Assembly: GCA_021784205.1 (NCBI GenBank)
Contig: JAJXTB010000058.1
Location: 1-15,938 of the forward strand
DNA: 15,938 nucleotides
Direction: 5' to 3'
Source of the DNA: Actinomycetes bacterium
GTDB taxonomy: Bacteria; Actinomycetota; Acidimicrobiia; Acidimicrobiales; RAAP-2
Positions 6,461-12,903 of the stretch are shown piece by piece (positions within the stretch are counted from its first letter, which is position 1; every line of letters starts with the position of its first letter). Made by a program: the position numbers and the translations under genes. The notes beneath the pieces are model-generated. The model worked only from the letters and a program-made list of their open reading frames with translations. It was not told where the DNA came from and searched no databases.

Positions 6461-7159
6461 ATGACAATTACCTACGACCTACTCAGTCAGCTTCGCTCCG
6501 ATTGGCGACACGTCGCCCACCGAAGCCCTTCGGAGGCTGCGTTGCACCAGCTTCGCGAACGCCACCCCGACGCACCACTCCAGGGAATCGCGGATCTCGG
6601 CGACCTGGTCGACGCGCTCGAGATCGGCGCCGGACGTTCGGTGCTGGAACGTGCGCGACTGGTTCAAATCATGCTCCAGGGGGCTGCGGACGCCAACGTC
6701 CACCGCGCACTACTCCAGACACTCTTGCCGGGAATCGTGAATGTCTGTCGCCAACTCCGCTTCGGCGCGGGTGTCGTAAGCGAACCGAGTGAGACGCTCG
6801 GCGTCGCGATCGCGCTGGCGAGCGAGCTACTGACCGAGTGGGCCGGGCAGTCTCGCCCCTTCGCGGCACCCGACATCCTGTCAGCGGTTCGCGGACGACT
6901 GCGGCGTTGGTTGCTCAAGGAGAAGGCCGCGAAGCAGGCGGCCGGAGGTCTCGACGACGACGTCGTCGCCTCAGACGACTCGCCCCTCGAGCGCCGACTC
7001 GCCAGCTACTGCGGCGGACCTCATGACCGGCTGGCCCGGCTCACGTACGCCCGGGTCTACGAGGGTCGATCGTGGCGCGAACTCGCCGGAGTCGACCACT
7101 CCGCGCCGCAATCACTACAGAACGAACTTCAACGCTTCGCCTACCGGTTCCTCGTGTGA
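6461..7159 (+). CDS. Hypothetical helical protein, remotely sigma-factor-like
   Basis: 232-residue protein, not assigned to a family. It is predicted almost all-helical. Residues 60-155 (LERARLVQIMLQG..., LLPGIVNVCRQL, a long gap, then DILSAVRGRLRRWLLKEKAAKQ) have the rhythm of a degenerate sigma-70 region 2. An acidic linker (about 163-174, DDDVVASDD) leads to a C-terminal segment (about 190-232, YARVYEGRSWRELAGVD...LQNELQRFAYRFL) that resembles the helix-turn-helix of region 4. The resemblance is my inference from pattern only. The start is uncertain: ATG 6461 has no Shine-Dalgarno, only a weak TGTACT 7 bases upstream; the frame is open back to 6347 with in-frame ATGs at 6380 and 6389, but that stretch is Arg/Val-rich and unlike a folded domain. 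It lies 57 bases before the anchored protein gene and is probably part of the same functional set. Confidence 0.65.
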   Translation: MTITYDLLSQLRSDWRHVAHRSPSEAALHQLRERHPDAPLQGIADLGDLVDALEIGAGRSVLERARLVQIMLQGAADANVHRALLQTLLPGIVNVCRQLRFGAGVVSEPSETLGVAIALASELLTEWAGQSRPFAAPDILSAVRGRLRRWLLKEKAAKQAAGGLDDDVVASDDSPLERRLASYCGGPHDRLARLTYARVYEGRSWRELAGVDHSAPQSLQNELQRFAYRFLV

Positions 7160-7180
7160 GCGGCCATGACGTCACCCAGT

Positions 7181-7210
7181 TTGGCGGCGGAACGCACGCG
7201 TCGGTACGGT
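7181..7210 (+). promoter_or_regulatory. Candidate promoter (-35 TTGGCG, -10 TACGGT), leaderless
   Basis: TTGGCG at 7181-7186 and TACGGT at 7205-7210 are separated by 18 bases. The -10 ends six bases before ATG 7217. TACGGT is the same hexamer as at the phosphatase promoter. This would give the anchored protein/BTAD pair its own leaderless promoter and picks ATG 7217 over ATG 7166. Confidence 0.5.
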
Positions 7211-7216
7211 GGAATC

Positions 7217-7816
7217 ATGATCCTTCGCGTGACGTCGCTGCGAGCGGCGCACCTGGTCTTATGGTCGAGCCCGATCTTGTTGCTCGTCCTCGTCTTAATG
7301 GTCTCGAGTCCGCCGAAGTCCATCGCGCACTCTCGTGGCACCACCTTGCGCGCAGCGGCGCCGACGACGAGTGCCGAGTCGACGACAACCCTGACGAGGT
7401 CAGTGACACCGAGGTCCACGTCCTCCACGTCACCGACACCGACACCGACGCCGACACCGACACCGACGATTCCGACTGTGCCAGGCGCGACCGCGACCGC
7501 GAGGTCCGCGCTGCCATCAATGACTTCGACCGTCGCGATCGCGCCGCCAGCCGGCTCAGCGCTAATCGCCGCCGCCGCCAGCGGCGCGCTCGTCGGCGAT
7601 CTCTCATCGGTCGGGTCGACCAGCGACGTCCCGCTCCAGGGCCCCGGGACCTGGGTGGTCCAGTCGAGCGCACCGATGCTCGCGCAACTGACGTGCTCGG
7701 GACTCACCCAGCCGGTCACTACGACGATCAGCATCGACTCGATCACGGCGTGTCGGCTTCACCTGATCAACGGTTCGCCCGAACCCGTTCACTGGCAGAT
7801 CGTTCCCACGCCGTGA
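7217..7816 (+). CDS. Membrane-anchored Thr/Ser/Pro-rich hypothetical protein
   Basis: 199-residue protein, no family recognised. A basic N-terminus and one hydrophobic helix (about 13-30, VLWSSPILLLVLVLMVS) form a signal anchor. A low-complexity Ser/Thr/Pro/Ala linker (about 41-105) contains a TP dipeptide run coded by a hexamer repeat. The C-terminal 60 residues (GPGTWVVQSSAPMLAQLTCS ... ISIDSITACRLHLINGSPEP) look like a small beta domain with two cysteines (C160, C179) that could pair outside the cell. The predicted topology is cytoplasmic N-terminus, extracytoplasmic linker and domain; the linker would reach into the cell wall and could be glycosylated. The start is set by the -10 at 7205-7210; ATG 7166 would add 17 unremarkable residues. 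The stop overlaps the BTAD gene start (GTGA), so translation of the two is coupled. Confidence 0.7.
   Translation: MILRVTSLRAAHLVLWSSPILLLVLVLMVSSPPKSIAHSRGTTLRAAAPTTSAESTTTLTRSVTPRSTSSTSPTPTPTPTPTPTIPTVPGATATARSALPSMTSTVAIAPPAGSALIAAAASGALVGDLSSVGSTSDVPLQGPGTWVVQSSAPMLAQLTCSGLTQPVTTTISIDSITACRLHLINGSPEPVHWQIVPTP
7432..7467 (+). repeat. Tandem hexamer repeat, 6 copies of ACCGAC
   Basis: Six consecutive hexamers; the fourth is GCCGAC, the others are identical. They lie inside the Thr/Pro-rich linker and encode alternating Thr-Pro. As the unit is a multiple of three, copy-number change would alter linker length without shifting the frame. Confidence 0.85.
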
Positions 7817-9435
7817 GACGTTTCGCCTCGGGACCGCTGCACGGCGTCGCCCTCGGTGTCTACTTTCTGCTGACCCCGTACGTCGTCGTGACCAAGTGGT
7901 CGGTCGCCGCTCAACGCGCCGACGCCACCCTGATTCGGGTGCTACTCGTCGCGCTGACGTTGTTCTGGTTCGTCTTTGTCATCCAACTGGTGCGCAATGT
8001 CGCCCGACTTCGCCACGGCGCGGTGATCGGACTCGGCGGGACGGCCTGGCTCGCGGGGCTCATCGTTGCCGCACTCGCGCTGGGACCCGCCGTGTCTGGC
8101 GCGCGTCCATCGAGCCCGTCCGTCCACAGCGCCGCCGCAACGACGGTTCACCACGTCGACCCGTCGCCACGGCCCCGGGCGAGCGACGCACTCGGGGCGC
8201 TGCCCATGGCTCTCATGGCCAAGCGACGTCGAGACCAGTCGCGATTCGAACAGACGGACGACGAGGACATTGATGACCTGATCGCCCTGCTGCGCAACGC
8301 CGACCCGTCGCTGGTCAGCCACCTGCGCCGAGCGATCGGCACGCGACGAGACGGCGTTATCCGTGTGGCCCGAGACTTCGCCTTCGCCGCACCGTTACTC
8401 GACGACGAACCGGTCGTCGCGTGCGTTGTGGACGATGACGACCTCGAACCCCTTGTCTCGTTCGCGCGCGAAGGCGGAAGGCTACGAGTTCCGCCTCACT
8501 GGTCGAGGGACGACCTCGTCGACAAGATGATCGGTCTGCACGACGGCGGTCGCATCGTCGCCACCGACGTGGACTACGACTTCCTACGAGCGCTGGCCAT
8601 TCGATCGGTGCGACGTCACCTCGTCATCTACCTCGGCGACGGTGATGAACTCGACGACGTATTGCGGGCCTGTGCCGTCACCGTCGATCGATCGCGCGAC
8701 GTGAGCACCGAGAACGACGAGGGCACGGTGGCGTCGTACGCTGGCTTCACCGAAAGTGAACCGCGACTGGACTCTCCCGGTGTCTACGTGGAGTTGCTAC
8801 GACCCGATCCGGTGATCCACGGACTCCTCGAGCCGTTCACGGCGTCCCTTCGCCGACGCAGCATCGAGATGGTGGCCTACGCCACGCTGCACCGCGGCGA
8901 GCCGATCAGTGGCGACCGGCTCCGCTCGCGCGTGCTGGTACACGCCGACGTCGACGCTTCGATGCGCACCCTCGCCAACACCGCGACGAGCGTCCGGCGA
9001 AGTCTCGGCACTGATACCGAGGGACCACGGCTCCATCCGGTCTCAGCCGACGGCCTCTACCGTCTTCACGGTGTCACCAGTGACGTCGGACTGTTTCACG
9101 ATCTCATTCGAGATGCCCGACGTCGCACTGATGTCGACGCGGCACCGCTCTTGATTCGAGCCCTGAGCCTGGTGCACGGTGAGCCGCTCGTCGGCGTGCG
9201 CCACGGATTCGAGTGGTTCAGCGTCGAGGGCCACCTCGCGAAACTCCAGCGTGACGGCGAATGGGCCGCGCTGGTCCTCCACGACGTGTCTCTCGCCACG
9301 GGTGACGTTGAGCGCGCCTATTGGGCGATCGAGCGGGGCCGACTCCTCGATCCCTTCAGTGACGTGCTGGCCGATGCGCTCGCCCAGGTACCGCGGTTAC
9401 GCGAGTTTCGCCGCAATCGAACTGGCGCTGCGTAG
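7813..9435 (+). CDS. Membrane-spanning protein with C-terminal winged-helix/BTAD (SARP-like) region
   Basis: 540-residue protein. Three hydrophobic segments lie near the N-terminus (about 10-27, 41-61 and 70-95), followed by a Ser/Pro/Ala linker, a basic patch (AKRRRDQ, 136-142), an acidic alpha/beta middle region (about 150-320) and a C-terminal half like SARP/BTAD regulators. A winged-helix-like part spans about 350-420 (SIEMVAYATLHRGEPISGDRLR..., DASMRTLANTATSVRRSLG, then HPVSADGLYRL); the helical BTAD follows at about 425-525 (VGLFHDLIRDARR, LLIRALSLVHGEPLVGV, WAIERGRLLDP). BTAD proteins normally activate transcription. Actinobacteria also have membrane versions carrying LysM; no LysM is seen here. 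GTG 7813 overlaps the upstream stop by four bases. The frame upstream of 7813 is open but antipathetic to protein structure (a DTDTDT run) and is not part of the gene. The 3' end overlaps ddl by 39 bases. Confidence 0.8.
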   Translation: MRRFASGPLHGVALGVYFLLTPYVVVTKWSVAAQRADATLIRVLLVALTLFWFVFVIQLVRNVARLRHGAVIGLGGTAWLAGLIVAALALGPAVSGARPSSPSVHSAAATTVHHVDPSPRPRASDALGALPMALMAKRRRDQSRFEQTDDEDIDDLIALLRNADPSLVSHLRRAIGTRRDGVIRVARDFAFAAPLLDDEPVVACVVDDDDLEPLVSFAREGGRLRVPPHWSRDDLVDKMIGLHDGGRIVATDVDYDFLRALAIRSVRRHLVIYLGDGDELDDVLRACAVTVDRSRDVSTENDEGTVASYAGFTESEPRLDSPGVYVELLRPDPVIHGLLEPFTASLRRRSIEMVAYATLHRGEPISGDRLRSRVLVHADVDASMRTLANTATSVRRSLGTDTEGPRLHPVSADGLYRLHGVTSDVGLFHDLIRDARRRTDVDAAPLLIRALSLVHGEPLVGVRHGFEWFSVEGHLAKLQRDGEWAALVLHDVSLATGDVERAYWAIERGRLLDPFSDVLADALAQVPRLREFRRNRTGAA

Positions 9436-10503
9436 GACGAGTCCGTCGGCGCCAGCCGAACTGTAGCGGTGCGCCGGCCGCTCGCGAGCCTCGGCGACCA
9501 GGTCGGCGAGTAGTTGGCCGAACGATACGGCTGGCTCGACGAAGAGGTGCTTGGCGAGGGAACCCGGAATGGTATTGATCTCGTTGAGGTAGACCTCGTC
9601 ATCATTGGCGAGGAAGTCGATGCGAGCGACGCCACGCACCGACGCCACGCTGGCGACGGTTCGGGCAACGTCTACGATCCGTTCGGCTTGACCGGGCGCG
9701 AGAACCGCGGGGATCTCCCGAGGCGCCGAGACCATCCCTTCACCGCCGACGTACTTGTCGCGATAGTCCAGGATCTCCGACGTGACCGCGCGGCGCAAGG
9801 GCCGTTCGATCGCCGACAGGGAGAGCGTCGGATAACTTCGCACGGCGATCTGCACGTCGTGCAGGTCAGCGCGGAAGGGCTCGACGACACAGCCCAGGGC
9901 GAAGTGACTGTTCGTACGCAATCGCGCGAGAGCGGTGTCAAGGTCGCCGACCACGTCAATCCCGATCGACGAGCCGCCATAACGCGGTTTCAAGATGTAG
10001 GGCCCATCAAACGGCATCGACGATGTCGCGTCGCTCAACAAGACGCGCGGCAGCGTCGGCAGCCCGGCGGCCGCGGCGACGGCACCAAAAGACCATTTGT
10101 CCATCCCGAGCGCGGCCCCGGCAACCGTCGGCCCCGTGTAGGCCAGACCGGCGAGGTCGAGGACGCCCTGAAGCGTTCCATCCTCACCCGGGCCACCGTG
10201 CGTCGCCAGCACGGCGAGGTCGACGTCGAGGCGACGATCTTTACCGAGGCGTCCACCCGTGGTGAAAAAGCCGCCGCCGTCACCGAGGCGAAGCGTGAGC
10301 GGTGACGAACCCCGGGGCACGCCATCGACGAAGGCCTCGGCTTCCACGTCGCCGCTGACCTGGTAAAAGTGGCCGGTCTTGGTCCAATAGATCCCCGTGG
10401 CGTTCGTCTCGCTGCGACGCAGTTCGCGCAGGGCCTGCAGGCCCGTCAGAATCGACACGTCGTGCTCGGGCGACGGCCCGCCAAAGATCACACCACTGGA
10501 CAC
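9397..10503 (-). CDS. ddl: D-alanine--D-alanine ligase
   Basis: 368-residue ATP-grasp enzyme that joins two D-Ala to make the dipeptide at the end of the peptidoglycan stem peptide, in the cytoplasm. Motifs in order: GGPSPEHDVS at 8-17 (E13), HGGPGEDGTLQG at 102-113, KPRYGGSSIGI at 172-182, the omega-loop DYRDKY at 246-251, ARIDF at 293-297 and the metal-binding NEINTIPG at 307-314. The DYxxKY omega-loop is that of D-Ala-D-Ala rather than VanA-type D-Ala-D-Lac ligases. Length is normal for the family. GTG 10503 is preceded by GAGGTGAG at suitable spacing. It is the last gene of the hydrolase-murF-ddl operon, 26 bases after the MurF-type gene. Its last 39 bases overlap the convergent BTAD gene, and the C-terminal tail after about residue 345 is variable in the family. 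Confidence 0.96.
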   Translation of the reverse strand: MSSGVIFGGPSPEHDVSILTGLQALRELRRSETNATGIYWTKTGHFYQVSGDVEAEAFVDGVPRGSSPLTLRLGDGGGFFTTGGRLGKDRRLDVDLAVLATHGGPGEDGTLQGVLDLAGLAYTGPTVAGAALGMDKWSFGAVAAAAGLPTLPRVLLSDATSSMPFDGPYILKPRYGGSSIGIDVVGDLDTALARLRTNSHFALGCVVEPFRADLHDVQIAVRSYPTLSLSAIERPLRRAVTSEILDYRDKYVGGEGMVSAPREIPAVLAPGQAERIVDVARTVASVASVRGVARIDFLANDDEVYLNEINTIPGSLAKHLFVEPAVSFGQLLADLVAEARERPAHRYSSAGADGLVLRSASSIAAKLA

Positions 10504-10529
10504 CGCTCACCTCGTTCCTAGACCGACCA

Positions 10530-12092
10530 TCAAGGGTAGTTGTCGGGCAGGTCGTTGAGATACAGCACCGCGTCGCCGGTGACCAAATTCTCGCGAACCC
10601 ACGCCACGGCCTGCTCGCGACGGTCAAAACGTCGCGGTGGCTGCTCGTAGCCGACCGCCAGCGCCAGCGCGTTGGTCCGTCCAACCACGACGAGCTCGAC
10701 GCCGAGATTGCGTGCGCGGCGCGCCAAGGTCAGGTTCTGGCCGTACTGGTCACGTCCGAGCTCAATCATCCCAGGAGTGACCAGCACTCGGCGTCCCGAT
10801 ATCTCGAGACCCATCAACACCTCGAGGGCCGCCGCGGCGCTCGCCGGGTTCGCGTTGAACGTGTCGTCAATCACCGAGACACCCGATGGTGCGGTCACGA
10901 CGTTGGCTCGATTCGCGACCGCCGTGACCCCGCCAACGCGCCCCAGAACCTCGCGCGCATCGGCGCCGAGCTCGATGGCCGTCGCGATCGCGATCGCGAG
11001 GTTGCTCGGCTGGACACCGACGGCGGCCGGTTGCCTCGACACCTCGACGCCGTCCAGTGCGACGGACCACTGCGACCCGTCACGCACCACGCGCACCCGG
11101 GCGTCCTCGGACGACGATCCGGCGAGCACGACCCGCTTACCCGACGACTCGAGACGACCGACCCAGCGACGTAACCGCTCGTCGTCGGCGTTGAGCACGA
11201 CCACGGAGGCCCGCTCGGTGATCTCGAACTTGGCGGCGTCGATCACGTCGAGGGTCCCCATGCGTTCGAGATGGACGGGCCCGATGGCGGTGACCGCCGC
11301 GATCGTCGGCGGGCACCAGTCGCACATCGATCGAATCTCGCCGGGACCGAAGGTACCCATTTCCGCTATGAATACCGAGGTTCCGTCACTGAGGTTCTCG
11401 TTGATGGCCCGCGACAGTCCCGCGCGGTTGTTGAAACTCCGTGGCGAGGCCACGACCGGTCCGGCCAGCAGCTGGGCCAGGTGGTTCTTCGTCGACGTCT
11501 TGCCGTACGAGCCGGTGATACCGACGACGGTCGGCGCCACGCGCGCCAAGCGTTCTTTCGCCCGCTCCACGTATTCGCGCGCGCGCCGCTCCTCGTAGGG
11601 TCCCAACAGCCGCGTCGCCAGGTCCAGGAGCACCGGCACCGCCCACACGACGATCACCGCGCCGAGCCACGGCTGGGGCGTCAGCGTACCGAGCAGACCA
11701 ATAGCGAGGGCCATCACACTCGCCACGACCGCAATGGTCGTCGAGCGTCGCGTCCAACGAAGGGCACCGGTGCGGCCACGTAGGGAGAGTCCCGTCGGGC
11801 ACAACCAGCCGTAGAGGATCGAGTCGGCCACCAGGACCGCGGGGTTCGCGAGCAACAGTCCAACGACCAGGCCGAGGAAGAGCACGTGACTGAGCGTGAG
11901 GGGTCGATGGAGGTTCCGACCTTGCGGCGACGACGCCGAACCCACCTGCGGCGAGGTCCAGCGCCCGAGGAACCGCGCCAGCGACGCCGCGACGTAGTGC
12001 TCGCGCTGGAGTACGCGTAGCCACCTGACCAACTGGGCGGTGTACGCGCCGACCACGGCGAGCGACGCCAGGACCGTGAGCGCGACCGTCAT
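10530..12092 (-). CDS. murF: MurF-type Mur ligase with N-terminal membrane domain
   Basis: 520-residue protein. MurF adds D-Ala-D-Ala to UDP-MurNAc-tripeptide using ATP. Four hydrophobic segments fill the N-terminal 165 residues (about 3-22, 67-95, 118-135, 142-160). The Mur ligase central domain follows: P-loop GITGSYGKTSTKN at 191-203, FIAEMG at 241-246 (E244), GPVHLERMGT at 271-280 and DAAKFEI at 285-291, where K288 is the expected carbamylated lysine. The C-terminal domain has DDTFNANPAS at 409-418, the MurF signature, and TPGMIELG. Canonical MurF has an 80-residue UDP-MurNAc-tripeptide-binding domain at the N-terminus; this is absent. The protein ends LYLNDLPDNYP, not the usual KGSR-containing tail. 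Next to ddl, a MurF role is the best call, but a related amide ligase on a lipid-linked substrate is possible. ATG 12092 overlaps the hydrolase stop (ATGA). Confidence 0.88.
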   Translation of the reverse strand: MTVALTVLASLAVVGAYTAQLVRWLRVLQREHYVAASLARFLGRWTSPQVGSASSPQGRNLHRPLTLSHVLFLGLVVGLLLANPAVLVADSILYGWLCPTGLSLRGRTGALRWTRRSTTIAVVASVMALAIGLLGTLTPQPWLGAVIVVWAVPVLLDLATRLLGPYEERRAREYVERAKERLARVAPTVVGITGSYGKTSTKNHLAQLLAGPVVASPRSFNNRAGLSRAINENLSDGTSVFIAEMGTFGPGEIRSMCDWCPPTIAAVTAIGPVHLERMGTLDVIDAAKFEITERASVVVLNADDERLRRWVGRLESSGKRVVLAGSSSEDARVRVVRDGSQWSVALDGVEVSRQPAAVGVQPSNLAIAIATAIELGADAREVLGRVGGVTAVANRANVVTAPSGVSVIDDTFNANPASAAAALEVLMGLEISGRRVLVTPGMIELGRDQYGQNLTLARRARNLGVELVVVGRTNALALAVGYEQPPRRFDRREQAVAWVRENLVTGDAVLYLNDLPDNYP

Positions 12093-12847
12093 CGGGCCAT
12101 CTCGACGATGAGATCGGCCAAAGACGACGCTGCCTCGTTGGGGACAAAGTGCCCCACGTCGGCGAGAACCCGCAGTCGTCGCGCGTCGACGTCGGGAACC
12201 GCCAGCAGTTCGTTGGCGCGCTCAGCGACCGCGACGGGCACGACCGTGTCCAGCTGACCCCACAGAAAGACGATCGGAACCTCGATGCGCGCCAACTCTT
12301 GCTCATAGCCCTCGGCCACGGTGGCCACGAGAACCTCGCGGATGATACCCGTGGCCGCTCGATAGTCCGTCGAACCGTACCGGTGTCGCGCCGCCTCGAG
12401 TCGCTCCTCGGAGAGCCAGCCGCGCTGGTGCAGCCAGCGGATGATTCGGTACGCCAGCGGTGAGCGCACGTCGACGGGGCTGCGAAGCAGCGGGGTCCCA
12501 CTCACAATCACGCTCGTCACGAGTTCGGGGTGGTCCGCCGCGATCACCGTGGCGACGCGACCGCCGAAGGAGTGGCCCGCAAGGACGACCGGCCGGCCGA
12601 GTTCTGCGAGTACCGGCGCGACCATTGACGCGTAAAACCGCGCACCCCCCGCGACCGATGGGGGTGGTGAGGATCCAAACCCCGGAAGGTCAAGGGCCAA
12701 CGACGATACCCCCACGCGCGACAACAGTTCTTGAACCGCGGCAAAATCCCGACCCCGTCGGGCCCAACCGTGAAGGAACACCACGTCGACGGGGCCATCG
12801 CCGGCGACCTCGCCGAACATGGTCCCGTCACCGAAGGTCCGCAGCAC
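12089..12847 (-). CDS. Alpha/beta hydrolase
   Basis: 252-residue alpha/beta-hydrolase-fold protein. The oxyanion motif FLHGWARRG lies at about 24-32, the nucleophile elbow GHSFGG at 91-96 gives S93, the acid is D200 in WGQLDTVVP, and the histidine is H233 in DVGHFVPNE. A complete Ser-Asp-His triad suggests an active esterase or related hydrolase; the lid (about 120-180) is helical. There is no signal peptide, so it is cytoplasmic. Substrate is unknown. It is the first gene of the operon with the MurF-type ligase and ddl, overlapping the former by four bases, which suggests a cell-wall or envelope link, but this is only association. The start chosen is GTG 12847, six bases after TAACCT; ATG at residue 10 is an alternative. 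Confidence 0.9.
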   Translation of the reverse strand: MLRTFGDGTMFGEVAGDGPVDVVFLHGWARRGRDFAAVQELLSRVGVSSLALDLPGFGSSPPPSVAGGARFYASMVAPVLAELGRPVVLAGHSFGGRVATVIAADHPELVTSVIVSGTPLLRSPVDVRSPLAYRIIRWLHQRGWLSEERLEAARHRYGSTDYRAATGIIREVLVATVAEGYEQELARIEVPIVFLWGQLDTVVPVAVAERANELLAVPDVDARRLRVLADVGHFVPNEAASSLADLIVEMAR

Positions 12848-12853
12848 CCCCCA

Positions 12854-12859
12854 AGGTTA
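12854..12859 (-). promoter_or_regulatory. Candidate -10 element, leaderless promoter of the hydrolase-murF-ddl operon
   Basis: On the minus strand TAACCT is six bases before GTG 12847. The intervening bases are TGGGGG. The G-run could also be read as a weak ribosome site, but its distance to the start is too short. Confidence 0.45.
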
Positions 12860-12891
12860 CCGAGGCGCGGCGCCGAGCCAGCGATGACCGG

Positions 12892-12897
12892 TAGCGT
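12892..12897 (+). promoter_or_regulatory. Candidate -10 element, leaderless promoter of the helicase gene
   Basis: TAGCGT (TANNNT) lies six bases before GTG 12904 with no Shine-Dalgarno sequence in between. The divergent hydrolase operon has its own -10 only 32 bases away. Confidence 0.45.
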
Positions 12898-12903
12898 CTG
12901 TTC

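Noticed and set aside
7072..7812. Upstream open extension of the BTAD gene frame
   Set aside because: It overlaps two other coding frames, includes an Asp-Thr run made by the hexamer repeat, and GTG 7813 overlaps the preceding stop in the usual coupled arrangement.
9514..11598. Long plus-strand open frames (263 and 308 residues) opposite ddl and the MurF-type gene
   Set aside because: They are antisense to genes with full sets of conserved motifs, have Arg/Ser/Thr-rich compositions, and show no domain of their own. Long antisense frames are expected at this GC content.
11386..12501. 371-residue minus-strand open frame across hydrolase and MurF-type gene
   Set aside because: It is a shifted frame of the real coding strand, very rich in Arg/Pro/Ser, with no motif and no start signal.
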